A DNA stretch of 64,000 bases from an uncultured Ruminococcus sp. (GCA_902777275.1 CACYTI010000009.1:1-64000); one strand, 5' to 3'; shown: positions 30,621 through 40,396, counted from the first letter of the stretch. Notes: generated by a model not told the origin, from the letters alone. Made by a program: numbers and translations.

Positions 30621-32084
30621 ATGCGAATAAAAATAATGCTCATTGTTCTTGCCGTAATACTTGTCGTAATGACCGCCTTTTCGGTGATTTATGTCGGCAT
30701 TAGCGGAACAAAATTTACAGATTTGGTTTATTATTTCGACTTAGTTGAAGAGGACAGACCAACAATTACAGCCGTTTCGGAAAACGAGGACATTCTTAAA
30801 GTCGGAGACTTTCATTACAATAAATATGATGACAAGCTGTTAGAGGTCGATCTTCACTCGGCAGGCAAAAGCGGTAATGTTAACGTTAATTTTTATTACA
30901 ATAACGAGCATTTTACTTTTCCGTATTATGTTAATGATTTCGGCACTGTTTTCGCCCGTGATACTATGAATTTTACGGGATTTGAAGTGATCGAATGGGA
31001 TGTTCTGTTGGGGATATCGCTTGTTGCAGTCGCCATGCTCATTTGTTTTATAAAATATTTAAGAGAATCAAAGTATTCATATTCCATGATCGCGTTCGGC
31101 GGTTTGTTTTTGTTCTGCGTTTTCACGGTCGCGTTTACGGTTTATGAAATCAGCCGTTTTAATTATTTCAACTTTTTTCTGCAAAGACTGCTCGATGCGG
31201 GCGCGGACTTCGCTTTTTACAGCGCCCCTGTTATGCTGCTTTTCTGCCTTACCGTATCCGTCAGCAACATCTGGCTTATCCGTCACGAGGGCTTCCGTCC
31301 TCAGAATATGCTGGGTATCGCGCTCGGCCTGGCGTGGGGACTCGCTTTTGCGGGAGTGATTTTATTTGCGGGATTCTTATACAGTGAGATAGATTATTCT
31401 GTTGCGGAAAGCATCTTATACTGTGTTATGTATATCATCAGCTTTATGGAATGTCTGCTCGCTTCAACTATAATCTGCGCGTTCATCTCCACGCGTCACA
31501 AGCCCGCTTACGACAGGGACTATCTTATCATTTTAGGCTGCTGCATACGTAACGACGGCACGCCAACGCCTATTCTCAGGGGAAGGATAGACGCCGCGAT
31601 CAATTTTGAAAAGAAGCAGTTTGCCGCAACGGGAAGGCACGCCAAGTTTGTTCCGTCGGGCGGTCAGGGAAGCGACGAGGTCATCTCCGAAAGCGAGTCG
31701 ATGAAGCGCTATCTTGTTGAACAGGGATATCCCGAGGAACAGATAATCAAGGAGGACAAAAGCGTCAACACCGACCAAAACATCAAATTTTCGCGCGATA
31801 TAATCAAAGAGGACGCGGGAACGCTCGAAAATATCAAGGCGGGCGTCGCTACCACCAATTATCACATTTTCCGCAGCTATGTTCTCGCCAAAAAGCACGG
31901 GCTTGACGCCGAGGGCATTTCAGCCAAAACAAAGCTGTATTTCTTCCCGAACGCTTTTCTGCGCGAGTTTGTCGGTCTGCTTGTTGACCGCAAATGGAAG
32001 ATCTTAGCGGTGCTTATTATTATTCTGCTGACCTACATAACGGGAGCGCAAATGCTGTCCCACATGACTGCTTATACTTATTAG
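30621..32084 (+). CDS. YdcF-family (DUF218) membrane protein, paralogue 1
   Basis: A 487-residue protein. Residues ~1-25 form a membrane anchor, ~30-110 a short extracytoplasmic domain, then five membrane helices up to ~290. The YdcF/ElyC domain (DUF218) at ~300-450 has DYLIILGCCIRNDGTPTPIL, FVPSGGQGSDEVISE, EDKSVNTDQNIKFS and ATTNYHIFRSYVLAKKHG. Some DUF218 proteins take part in cell-envelope homeostasis. The next gene is a close paralogue. RBS TTGAGGTG. Confidence 0.88.
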   Translation: MRIKIMLIVLAVILVVMTAFSVIYVGISGTKFTDLVYYFDLVEEDRPTITAVSENEDILKVGDFHYNKYDDKLLEVDLHSAGKSGNVNVNFYYNNEHFTFPYYVNDFGTVFARDTMNFTGFEVIEWDVLLGISLVAVAMLICFIKYLRESKYSYSMIAFGGLFLFCVFTVAFTVYEISRFNYFNFFLQRLLDAGADFAFYSAPVMLLFCLTVSVSNIWLIRHEGFRPQNMLGIALGLAWGLAFAGVILFAGFLYSEIDYSVAESILYCVMYIISFMECLLASTIICAFISTRHKPAYDRDYLIILGCCIRNDGTPTPILRGRIDAAINFEKKQFAATGRHAKFVPSGGQGSDEVISESESMKRYLVEQGYPEEQIIKEDKSVNTDQNIKFSRDIIKEDAGTLENIKAGVATTNYHIFRSYVLAKKHGLDAEGISAKTKLYFFPNAFLREFVGLLVDRKWKILAVLIIILLTYITGAQMLSHMTAYTY

Positions 32085-32162
32085 CTTGCGCCGACCCTGC
32101 GGTATGATAAAATAAATAACTATAATTCAAATTATAATTCATTTTGACTGTGAGTTGATGTG

Positions 32163-33614
32163 ATGAAAATACGTTTAAGATTTTTTATTCTTTTCGCTGT
32201 GCTTGCTGCTATGGCGGTCGGCACGGCGGTGTATGTCTCGCTTGAGGGCAATACCTACACCGAACATTTAACATTTTTTGTTAACAATTATTTAAAAGAA
32301 GAGGACTTGAGCATTAAGGTAGACGACGAGAGCGTTGTTGTTGCCGAGCGCGTTTTTCTGGACGAAAACCACACCATTAGCGCAGATTTCAAATCTGTGG
32401 GAGAAGGAAACACAAAAGCAAACTTCTACAACAAAGAAAATCTTGTTGCCGATATCCCTCTGCACGTAAACGGGTTAGGCATTATTATTCAGACATACTC
32501 CAAAAACTTTGACGGCTATCTGTTGGTCGAGATAGAGGTCCTGATCGGCTTGGCATTTATTATTATAGTCATGGCGGCATCTTTCCTTGAATGTCTGAAA
32601 AAAGCCAAATACTCTTATTCAATGGTTTCATACGGCGGTATAGCTCTGTTCTGCGCCGCGATTATGACGGTTTTGATTTACGGTATGCAGTGGCATAACA
32701 GCTTTGATCAGTTTTTAACGCAGTTTTTTTCCACGGGCAGTCTGTTCGCCTTTGTAGCGGCTCCGCTGATGGTGACCATCTGCGTATTAATAGCCCTTAG
32801 CAATATCAGTCTTATAAGGCACGAGGGCTTCCGTCCTCAGAATATGCTCGGTATCGCGCTTGCTGTAGTCTGGTTCGCAGCGCTGATCCCCATATTTTCA
32901 ACCGTAGCTATGTTCCGCGGCGGACACTTTTCTATCTGGATGTATGTTAAGGTTTTCTTATCGTATTTAGTCAGCCTTATGTCCTGTATGCTGCTTTTCA
33001 CTATTATCTGCGCGTTTTTGTCTACGCGCCACAAGCCCGCTTACAACAGGGATTACCTTATCATTTTAGGCTGCTGCATACGGAACGACGGCACGCCCAC
33101 GCCGATTCTAAGGGGAAGGATAGACGCTGCGATCAATTTTGAGAAAGCGCAGTTTGCCGCCACGGGAAAGCACGCCAAATTTGTTCCGTCGGGCGGTCAG
33201 GGCAGCGACGAAGTCATATCCGAAAGCGAGTCGATGAAGCGTTACCTTATTGAACAGGGCTATCCCGAGGAACAGATAATAAAAGAGGATAAAAGCGTCA
33301 ACACCGACCAAAACATCAAATTCTCGCGCGATAAAATCGAAGAGGATGCGGGAACGCTCGACGGCGTTAAAGCGGGCATAGCTACAACAAACTACCACAT
33401 TTTCCGCAGCTATATTCTCGCCAAAAAGCACGGGCTTGACGCCGAGGGGATTTCGGCAAAAACAAAATGGTACTTTTATCCGAACGCTTTTCTGCGCGAA
33501 TTTGCCGGTTTGATCGTTGACCTTAAATTTAAGCTTGCAGTAATAGTTTTGCTGCTTTTAGGCGCGTGCCTTTTTGACGCGCTGTTTATTAACGGTTTGG
33601 AGACATTTATATGA
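32163..33614 (+). CDS. YdcF-family (DUF218) membrane protein, paralogue 2
   Basis: A 483-residue paralogue of the upstream gene: the membrane layout is the same and the DUF218 domain (~300-450) is almost identical over long stretches (DYLIILGCCIRNDGTPTPIL, FVPSGGQGSDEVISESE, EDKSVNTDQNIKFSRD), while the extracytoplasmic N-terminal ~110 residues differ strongly. This is a tandem duplication with selective divergence of the outer part. A GTG at 32160 is an alternative start. The stop overlaps the next gene as ATGA. Confidence 0.87.
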   Translation: MKIRLRFFILFAVLAAMAVGTAVYVSLEGNTYTEHLTFFVNNYLKEEDLSIKVDDESVVVAERVFLDENHTISADFKSVGEGNTKANFYNKENLVADIPLHVNGLGIIIQTYSKNFDGYLLVEIEVLIGLAFIIIVMAASFLECLKKAKYSYSMVSYGGIALFCAAIMTVLIYGMQWHNSFDQFLTQFFSTGSLFAFVAAPLMVTICVLIALSNISLIRHEGFRPQNMLGIALAVVWFAALIPIFSTVAMFRGGHFSIWMYVKVFLSYLVSLMSCMLLFTIICAFLSTRHKPAYNRDYLIILGCCIRNDGTPTPILRGRIDAAINFEKAQFAATGKHAKFVPSGGQGSDEVISESESMKRYLIEQGYPEEQIIKEDKSVNTDQNIKFSRDKIEEDAGTLDGVKAGIATTNYHIFRSYILAKKHGLDAEGISAKTKWYFYPNAFLREFAGLIVDLKFKLAVIVLLLLGACLFDALFINGLETFI

Positions 33615-34612
33615 TTTGCAGACATTGCGGCGCGAAGAATCAAGCGGGCTCTTTCCACTGCCGCTTATGCGGAAAACCGCTCCCGGTTGACTCAGCGCCC
33701 GAGAATTTTGATTCCGCTCAAACAGAACAAAAATATGATCATTATGATTATGAGCCTGAATATGAGGACATAGAGGCGTCTCAACCCCGCGAAGACCTTC
33801 GGGAAAAAGCGTCGAGTCCCGACGAGTATTTTATAAGCGACCTGTACGGAGAAACAGAGCCGTACTACGCCAAGCCCAAAAGCAAAACCCGCAAAAAGAA
33901 GCGCGAGGAAACCGCGGAATATTTTCCGGAATATTCCCCGACCTCAATGCAGACGGGCGAATACCGTGACGAACGCACCTATGACACGTATCGGAACACC
34001 GAGAGCGCGCCTGCCGCAAGGCGCAAAAGCCGTTTGCCGTACATACTTGTTTCAATTTTGACCGCTCTGCTGTCGGTATTTTGTTTTGTTCTTCCGTTTC
34101 AGCAATGGGTGTCGTATCACTATGAGGTTGTCGGCTACGAGGTTTCCGACGGAAATCTCACTCTGATCGAGCTTGCCAAACGGTTCTACGAAAACGAAAG
34201 CATTGTTCCTCTCGTCACAGGCAAGGAAGACAACTTCGGAATTGAATCGCTTGTTACGGAAAATGTTAACGGGCAGTATACTCAGGGCAGACTGCTTGTG
34301 CTTGTGATCGGATGTATGTTCCTGTTCGCACTGCTGCTCTATGTGATTTTTATTTTGACCGCGCTGTTCCTCCAACGGGGCGCCGCCGCGACGTTCGGCA
34401 TTATTGCCTCGCTGATTTTCGGAGGCTGCACGATGGGCGTTATGTACATCGTCAAGACAGTCAATGACGTTGCGCATGACGAGCTTTCCTCGCTGATTTA
34501 TGTGAATTTTGACAGCATGACAGCTCCATACGCGGCATTAGGCCTGTCGGCGCTCATTATCGTTTTGTGCATCGTGTTCTCGATATTGGGAGCCGGAACA
34601 AAAAGACGGTAG
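33611..34612 (+). CDS. Zinc-ribbon membrane protein, unknown
   Basis: A 333-residue protein. The N-terminus is a zinc ribbon MICRHCGAKNQAGSFHCRLCG (CxxC...CxxC), followed by an acidic, Tyr-rich disordered stretch with RKKKR basic patches to ~140 and four hydrophobic helices at ~147-165, 225-250, 255-280 and 305-330, with an extracytoplasmic loop between the first two. Translationally coupled to the second YdcF-like gene. No function is known to me. Confidence 0.8.
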   Translation: MICRHCGAKNQAGSFHCRLCGKPLPVDSAPENFDSAQTEQKYDHYDYEPEYEDIEASQPREDLREKASSPDEYFISDLYGETEPYYAKPKSKTRKKKREETAEYFPEYSPTSMQTGEYRDERTYDTYRNTESAPAARRKSRLPYILVSILTALLSVFCFVLPFQQWVSYHYEVVGYEVSDGNLTLIELAKRFYENESIVPLVTGKEDNFGIESLVTENVNGQYTQGRLLVLVIGCMFLFALLLYVIFILTALFLQRGAAATFGIIASLIFGGCTMGVMYIVKTVNDVAHDELSSLIYVNFDSMTAPYAALGLSALIIVLCIVFSILGAGTKRR

Positions 34613-34665
34613 ATTATTTGATTGAAAGCGGACGTTTACACGATCAATATTATCTGATTTTTCAT

Positions 34666-34693
34666 GGACAGGGCATGTACCTGTCCTTTTTTT
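34666..34693 (+). terminator. Terminator of the YdcF/zinc-ribbon operon
   Basis: GGACAGG (34666-34672) pairs with CCTGTCC (34680-34686), followed by T7. Confidence 0.9.
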
Positions 34694-34875
34694 GCCCCGA
34701 AAATTTAATATTCGTACACGCGTAAGGCATAATCCATTTCACCCTGAACAAGAGGCTCCTTAACAAAACGTCAATTTGAACAAATAATTTATAAAATCTT
34801 TGTGGAAAAATTTTAGCGCTTTTGTGCTATAATAAAAGAGATGAGATGGATTTTAAAAAAAGGAGGTTCAACATT

Positions 34876-36972
34876 ATGAAAAAATTCATCAGCATTATTC
34901 TCACTCTTGCTTTGGTGCTTTCGATTGTTGCGATCGGCGCGGTAAGCGTTTCCGCAGCCGAGATTAAGGCACCTTCGTGGGAGAAAAAAGCCGACAACAA
35001 GGTGTATTTTTACGCCGAGCCCAAGCTGTTCAGCTATTTTACAAGCATTTACTTGTATATTTATGAGCACGGCAGAGATGAAGTAATCTTGTGGGGCAGC
35101 AAAAAGGGTAAAATGACGAACGAGGGCAACAATGTCTGGTCTTTTGATTTTAGCGAAAAGGGCATTGAGCTCGACAGCCGCAAGCAGTACGGTCTGATTT
35201 TTACCACTGACTGGGAGAATCAGACCTGCGACCTTATCTTTTCAACCGAATGCCTCGGAGACATGGTTTATTGCGACGGAAGAAGGGTTGAAAACAGTAT
35301 TGACTCAAACAAAAACAGCTTGATTACAGAATGGGTCAATGCCGACCGCAGCAAATACGCTCCGCCCGTTTGTATCACTTCGAGCGGCAACGTAATAGGC
35401 GAAGCTTATTGGACAGGTGAAACCGCTTACAGTCTTTTTGTGGCATTTTTGACAAATAAAGACTACTACCGGGGACTTGACTGGATCATCAAATTTTCAG
35501 GAATGAGCGCAAGAGAGACGGCGGAACACGTTGCCGAGGGGCTAGGACTGAGCGACGATGAATTTGACCGCGCCGTTGAGGAAGCGGGTATTGATTTGGA
35601 TCATTACGATCCCGTTGTACCCGCGTGGTATGGCATGGGCTTTGAAGACACAGAGGGTATGTTCACAGATTATGAAACCATGTACGCCTATGTTTATGAA
35701 GAGAACGACGGCGGAATCTTTCCGTGGGGCTCCGAGGAATGCGAAATGTATGAAATGTTTGATAATTACTATTGGTTCGATTTACCCGATGATTTCAGTT
35801 TTGATCCCGAAAAGACTTACTATGTTATTTTTACCGCCGACTGGAAGGATTGTACAAACCCGCTTCTTTTCGACGAAGAAAATAACAACAATTACGCGGA
35901 AACAACGGGCGTGATCCTCAGCGGAGAAGGCGCTGACGGACATAAGGTTTTCGAGGCAGAGTGGCATTATTCCGACTGGGGCGCTTATTATCCGTGGTTC
36001 CGTTTCTATGCAGATGAAGAGATTGTCGGAGAGGAAATAGAATCCGTAACAGCTTATGTTTACGAGGGTGAAAAACAGGAAGGCTTCCCGCAAGGCGGAG
36101 ATAGCTTTGAAATGATGAGTCACGATTATATTACATGGGATTGTGATTTATACGATTATGATTATCCCATTTTTGGAGATAACGATTATTGGGTATATTT
36201 TGTAATCAACGGAAAGCATTACACCAATTCGCTGCCCCTTTCACCCAACTGCACGGGATACACATCATATCTGACAGGAAAAACACTCGGAACCGGCTCA
36301 GGCGGCGTTAAGATGTTTGAAGCAGAATGGGACCCCGAACCGGAATACTTTGAGCTTGAAAAGCCTCAATGGAAACAGCGCAGCGACGGAAAAGTCTATT
36401 TCTGGTCGGGCAACATTGAAGAAGAGTTTGAAACACCATACATTGATATCAACTTTGTGGACGATGAAGGCTTTTGGGTCTCACTTTTTGATTGGGAATC
36501 GGAAGAAGAACGCGCCATGACAAATGAAGGCGGCGGAGTGTGGTCGTACGACGTCAGTCAGCTTGGAATAGACCTGAACGGCGATTATTACATCGGGGTT
36601 TCTTTGGACAACATGACAGAGTCGGGCTATTTGCCTTTGACCTCGGATAATTTAGGAGATATGATTTATTTCACATCTTATATGAAGAGAATAAGTCGGT
36701 CTAATTATTATTATTCCGATTGGGTCAATTACATCGATCCGTTTGAGCTGACTCCCGGAGATTTGAACCGCAACGGTGAGCTTGATATTCAGGACGTGAC
36801 TATCCTCCAGCAGCACCTTGCGGAATTCACGATCGACGGCGATCCTATTATAGACGAAGACGACGATTTTCAAATGTATATTGCCGATTATAACGAAGAC
36901 GGCGATCTCACGATTGAGGACGTTACCGCCATGCAGCGCGGTTTGGCTGAATTTGCATCATTTGCTATGTAA
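34876..36972 (+). CDS. Secreted multimodular protein with C-terminal dockerin-like repeats
   Basis: A 698-residue secreted protein. Signal peptide: MKKFISIILTLALVLSIVAI with cleavage near VSA-AEI. Then four modules of ~110-150 residues share patterns such as YIYEHG/YVYEEN, WGSKKG/FPWGSEE, and TADW...NPLLF; these look like repeated beta-sandwich domains with aromatic residues suited to carbohydrate binding, but no CBM family can be assigned. The C-terminal ~65 residues contain two F-hand type calcium loops: LNRNGELDIQDVTILQQHL and YNEDGDLTIEDVTAMQRGL, a type I dockerin-like pair. It could attach to a cohesin-bearing scaffold on the cell surface. RBS AAAGGAGG. Confidence 0.85.
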   Translation: MKKFISIILTLALVLSIVAIGAVSVSAAEIKAPSWEKKADNKVYFYAEPKLFSYFTSIYLYIYEHGRDEVILWGSKKGKMTNEGNNVWSFDFSEKGIELDSRKQYGLIFTTDWENQTCDLIFSTECLGDMVYCDGRRVENSIDSNKNSLITEWVNADRSKYAPPVCITSSGNVIGEAYWTGETAYSLFVAFLTNKDYYRGLDWIIKFSGMSARETAEHVAEGLGLSDDEFDRAVEEAGIDLDHYDPVVPAWYGMGFEDTEGMFTDYETMYAYVYEENDGGIFPWGSEECEMYEMFDNYYWFDLPDDFSFDPEKTYYVIFTADWKDCTNPLLFDEENNNNYAETTGVILSGEGADGHKVFEAEWHYSDWGAYYPWFRFYADEEIVGEEIESVTAYVYEGEKQEGFPQGGDSFEMMSHDYITWDCDLYDYDYPIFGDNDYWVYFVINGKHYTNSLPLSPNCTGYTSYLTGKTLGTGSGGVKMFEAEWDPEPEYFELEKPQWKQRSDGKVYFWSGNIEEEFETPYIDINFVDDEGFWVSLFDWESEEERAMTNEGGGVWSYDVSQLGIDLNGDYYIGVSLDNMTESGYLPLTSDNLGDMIYFTSYMKRISRSNYYYSDWVNYIDPFELTPGDLNRNGELDIQDVTILQQHLAEFTIDGDPIIDEDDDFQMYIADYNEDGDLTIEDVTAMQRGLAEFASFAM

Positions 36973-37006
36973 TATATTTCTAATAACGAATAATACTTGA
37001 TTTTGC

Positions 37007-37045
37007 GGAGACGCGCGGGCTTTTGTTTCGCGCGTTTCCGTTCTT
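37007..37045 (+). terminator. Terminator of the dockerin gene
   Basis: GGAGACGCGCG (37007-37017) pairs with CGCGCGTTTCC (37029-37039), followed by TTCTTTA. Confidence 0.8.
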
Positions 37046-37203
37046 TATAGCCGTGACTGAACAGGCGCATATAAAATAAATACTCTGTTTTTTCGTTTTC
37101 CGAAAGAAAAAAACACACTTATAGCCTCACTGTCAAAATCAAAATCTCTCCAAAATCTCTTCAAAATTTCCCCAAAAAACAATCTGATTTACACAAAATA
37201 TTA

Positions 37204-37232
37204 TTGACGAAACGTGTAGAATTTCGTATAAT
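37204..37232 (+). promoter_or_regulatory. Promoter of the NhaC-like gene
   Basis: TTGACG (37204-37209) and TATAAT (37227-37232) with a 17-bp spacer, 36 bp before the ATG. Confidence 0.85.
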
Positions 37233-37267
37233 CTACATATAGGCAAAAATTTTTTGGAGGATAGACA

Positions 37268-39112
37268 ATGACAAAAACAAAAAAAATTGTGCTGGCAGCC
37301 GCCTCGGTGATCATCATCGGGCTGCTGATTTACGTCGCTGTTTCGGGCGGCGCTCTCGGCACTGTAAAGTGCTTGGACTGCGACGGCACGGGCATAGTTA
37401 CCGACGCAGACTGCATACACTGCGATCCCGACACTCACACCGTTACCTGCCCCGACTGCAACGGTACCGCACAGATTGACGGCAAAAGCTGTACGGCCTG
37501 CAAGGGTGAAGGCTCTGTAACCTGCTCTTACTGCAACGGAGAGGGCACCGTAGCCGCAGCTCCCTGCTCCGAATGTGACGGAGCGGGCGAGGTTCAGGGC
37601 TCTGCTTGGGCGCTTCTGCCACCGATTTTCGCGATCGGACTGGCGCTTATAACCAAAGAGGTTTACTCATCTCTGTTTGTCGGTATAGTCGCGGGCGGAC
37701 TCATGTACTCCAACTTCAACGTGCTCAAAACTGTTGACGCCGTTACAACCGAAGGTCTTATAGACGCGGTAACTTCCACTGCGGGAATTTACATTTTCCT
37801 GATCGAGTTAGGCGTTATAGTCGCTCTTATAAACAAATCGGGCGGCTCGGCGGCATTCGGAAAATGGGCTGCACGGCATATCAAGACCCGCACGGGCGCT
37901 ATGCTCGCCACCTTTGTGCTCGGTCTTCTGATTTTCATTGACGACTATTTCAACTGCCTCACCGTCGGCTCCGTAATGCGTCCCGTGACCGACGACCACA
38001 AGATCTCGCGTTCAAAGCTCGCGTATCTCATCGACGCTACGGCGGCTCCCGTCTGCATGATTGCTCCCATTTCCTCATGGGCGGCGGCAGTGGCAGCATA
38101 CGCCGAGGACGGTCAGGGCATCAACCTGTTTATCACAGCGATCCCGTTCAACTTCTATTCGCTGCTGACCTTGGTATTCATTATCGCTCTCTGCGTTATG
38201 AACTTCGACTACGGCTCAATGGCTCTGCACGAATACAACGCAATGTACAAGGACGACCTCTTCACTACGGGTGACAGAGTTGAGCAAACGGAAGAAGCCG
38301 CCAACTCCAAGGGCAAGGTCATCGACCTGCTGCTCCCCGTTATTATCCTTATCGTGATTTCTGTATTCGCTCTGTTATACAACGGCGGACTTCTTGACGG
38401 CGTTTCCTTCATCACGGCGTTCTCCGACACCGACGCTACCGTAGGCTTGCCGTGGGGCGGTTTGATCGCTCTGATTTTTGCTATGATTTATCTCAGCCTG
38501 AGAAAGATCATCTCACCAAAGGAAGCAATGGAGGCTATCCCCAAGGGCTTCTTCGATATGGTTCCCGTAATTTTGATCCTCACCTTTGCAACCGCTTTGA
38601 AGAACATGACCTCGCTGCTCGGCGCGAAGTATTTTGTGGCTACGCTTATGGACAACTCCGCAAGCTCGCTGCAGAACTTCCTGCCCGCAATCATCTTCAT
38701 TGTCGCCTGTATTTTAGCTTTCGCTACGGGCACCTCGTGGGGCACCTTCGGAATTCTTATCCCGATCGTTATCACACTGTATGATCAAACCCCCGATCCA
38801 ACGATCAAGATCATCTCCATCTCCGCCTGTCTCGCGGGCGCTGTTTGCGGAGACCACTGCTCCCCCATTTCTGATACGACGATCATGTCCTCGGCGGGCG
38901 CGCAATGCAATCATATAAACCATGTGCAAACGCAGATCCCATATGCACTCACCGTGGCGGGAATATCTTTTGTCACATACATAATCGCGGGCTTTGTTCG
39001 GCAGTGGTTCATCGCTCTGCCAATCGGAATCATTCTCACTGTGGGAACTCTCTTTGTTATCAAATTCATCTGCAAAAACAAGGGTCCCAACGCAGTCAAG
39101 GCGGATAAATAA
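37268..39112 (+). CDS. NhaC-family Na+/H+ antiporter with DnaJ-like zinc-finger insert
   Basis: A 614-residue membrane protein. A first hydrophobic helix at ~7-28 is followed by ~80 residues with six CxxC pairs at about 35/38, 49/52, 61/64, 75/78, 86/89 and 100/103, most written as CxxCxGxG as in the zinc fingers of DnaJ. Then the antiporter core begins (SAWALLPPIFAIGLALITKE), with NhaC features FIDDYFNCLTVGSVMRPVTD and the GAVCGDHCSPISDTTIMSSAG motif. The core should exchange Na+ and H+ or transport dicarboxylate-like substrates, while the zinc-finger part has no antiporter counterpart that I know. The start has TTGGAGG. Confidence 0.88.
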   Translation: MTKTKKIVLAAASVIIIGLLIYVAVSGGALGTVKCLDCDGTGIVTDADCIHCDPDTHTVTCPDCNGTAQIDGKSCTACKGEGSVTCSYCNGEGTVAAAPCSECDGAGEVQGSAWALLPPIFAIGLALITKEVYSSLFVGIVAGGLMYSNFNVLKTVDAVTTEGLIDAVTSTAGIYIFLIELGVIVALINKSGGSAAFGKWAARHIKTRTGAMLATFVLGLLIFIDDYFNCLTVGSVMRPVTDDHKISRSKLAYLIDATAAPVCMIAPISSWAAAVAAYAEDGQGINLFITAIPFNFYSLLTLVFIIALCVMNFDYGSMALHEYNAMYKDDLFTTGDRVEQTEEAANSKGKVIDLLLPVIILIVISVFALLYNGGLLDGVSFITAFSDTDATVGLPWGGLIALIFAMIYLSLRKIISPKEAMEAIPKGFFDMVPVILILTFATALKNMTSLLGAKYFVATLMDNSASSLQNFLPAIIFIVACILAFATGTSWGTFGILIPIVITLYDQTPDPTIKIISISACLAGAVCGDHCSPISDTTIMSSAGAQCNHINHVQTQIPYALTVAGISFVTYIIAGFVRQWFIALPIGIILTVGTLFVIKFICKNKGPNAVKADK

Positions 39113-39156
39113 CTGCAAATCAAGTCATTTACAAACAAACCGAAAAATGTTATAAT

Positions 39157-39184
39157 AAAAGCGCTGTCACAAGGCAGCGCTTTT
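39157..39184 (+). terminator. Terminator after the NhaC-like gene
   Basis: AAAGCGCTG (39158-39166) pairs with CAGCGCTTTT (39175-39184). Confidence 0.85.
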
Positions 39185-39207
39185 ATCGTAATCAGGGGGA
39201 TTTAATT

Positions 39208-39900
39208 ATGCAGAAAGAATACCGGATAATTCCCGATAAATTCAGATTTCTGAGCGGAAGCATGATAAAGCTTATCGCGGTAATTACCATGCTCATCGAC
39301 CACACGGCGTGTTACTTCTTTACACGCGGCGAAATGCCATATACCTTAATGCGGGGAATCGGAAGGATAGCGTTCCCGATATTCGCTTTTTTGCTTGCGG
39401 AAGGTTTTATATACACACGGAACAGGCTGAAATACGGCACAAGCCTGCTTATTTGCGCGGTGCTTTCGGAGCTGCCGTTCAATTTGGTACACACGGGAAC
39501 GGTTTTCTACTACGAAGGTCAAAACGTGTTCTTTACTCTCTTTTTCGGCTTTTTGGGAATGTGCGTTATCACATACATTAAAAAATATCCGCTTTTGCAG
39601 ATAGCGTGTCTGATAGCCTTGGGAGTAGCGGCTGCTCTGCTGAATACCGATTACAAAGTCGTCGGAGTGGCATTTATTCTGCTGATGTTCGCTCTCAGAG
39701 AAAACGAGCTTGTCCGCCCGTTCGCTGTCTTTATGCTCGGCAATTCATGGTGGGCGCTCGGCGCTTTCGTGCCGATCTCATTCTACAACGGCAAGCGCGG
39801 CTTTATAAAGGGTCCCGTGCTGAAATACGCCTTCTACGCGTTTTATCCCGTTCATCTGTTTGTGATGTATTTGATCAAATACAGAGTGTTTTTCCGCTAA
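39208..39900 (+). CDS. TraX-family membrane protein
   Basis: A 230-residue polytopic protein with the TraX pattern: SGSMIKLIAVITMLIDHTACYFF, MRGIGRIAFPIFAFLLAEGF, and QNVFFTLFFGFLGM. TraX of F plasmid acetylates pilin, but most chromosomal copies in Firmicutes are of unknown function and act in acyltransferase-like roles. There are no conjugation genes nearby, so I do not read it as evidence of a mobile element. It overlaps the stop of the following convergent gene. Confidence 0.9.
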   Translation: MQKEYRIIPDKFRFLSGSMIKLIAVITMLIDHTACYFFTRGEMPYTLMRGIGRIAFPIFAFLLAEGFIYTRNRLKYGTSLLICAVLSELPFNLVHTGTVFYYEGQNVFFTLFFGFLGMCVITYIKKYPLLQIACLIALGVAAALLNTDYKVVGVAFILLMFALRENELVRPFAVFMLGNSWWALGAFVPISFYNGKRGFIKGPVLKYAFYAFYPVHLFVMYLIKYRVFFR

Positions 39901-40337
39901 AGCATTTTTCCCTTGTAAGGCTTTGACGGCATTTCGTTAAAATCGTAACGCTCAAGCTCTTCAAGGGTTATATTCGTTTTCGAGCTTTCGTGAACCATTA
40001 GATTCGAGCCGTTTTCGGCGTCCTTTCCAACGTGCACCGCTACAACAGGCTTGCCCTTTCCGCAGGCGTAACCCGCCTCCCATGCGGTGCCGCTGTCGCT
40101 GTAAGCGCCGTGATAGAGCATTACGACAACGTCAGCCCAATCAATGAATTTGCGGTCGTTCAAAAAGGTCAGGCGCGACCACTCGGCGCTCCCCGACTCG
40201 GCTCCCCTCACTTCGTTCAGTCTGGGGCTGAAAACATCAAAGCCGCGCGCGAAAAGTATCTGCTCGGCGCGCTTAACGCACGAAAGCTCATAATCGTTAA
40301 AAAACGGACTTGCGAGATATATTTTTATCGCGGACAT
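39897..40337 (-). CDS. Nucleoside 2-deoxyribosyltransferase
   Basis: A 146-residue enzyme with the family start KIYLASPFFNDYELSC (Asp and Tyr region), the SPRLNEVRGAE, WADVVVMLYHGAYSDSGTAWEAGYA (nucleophilic Glu in TAWEAGYA) and VVAVHVGKD segments. It exchanges the base between deoxyribonucleosides in purine/pyrimidine salvage. Convergent with the TraX gene, sharing 4 bp at the stops. Confidence 0.92.
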   Translation of the reverse strand: MSAIKIYLASPFFNDYELSCVKRAEQILFARGFDVFSPRLNEVRGAESGSAEWSRLTFLNDRKFIDWADVVVMLYHGAYSDSGTAWEAGYACGKGKPVVAVHVGKDAENGSNLMVHESSKTNITLEELERYDFNEMPSKPYKGKML

Positions 40338-40361
40338 AACAAACCCACTCTCCGTACAAAA

Positions 40362-40392
40362 ATCAAGCCCCCGAAGCAGAACGCTCGGGGGC
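40362..40392 (-). terminator. Terminator of tRNA-Cys
   Basis: On the minus strand GCCCCCGA pairs with TCGGGGGC (40392-40367), followed by TTGATTTTTG. Confidence 0.85.
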
Positions 40393-40396
40393 GGTT

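Noticed and set aside
39208..39900. TraX-like gene as evidence of a conjugative element
   Set aside because: No relaxase, T4SS or integrase gene is near; chromosomal TraX-like proteins are common in Firmicutes.
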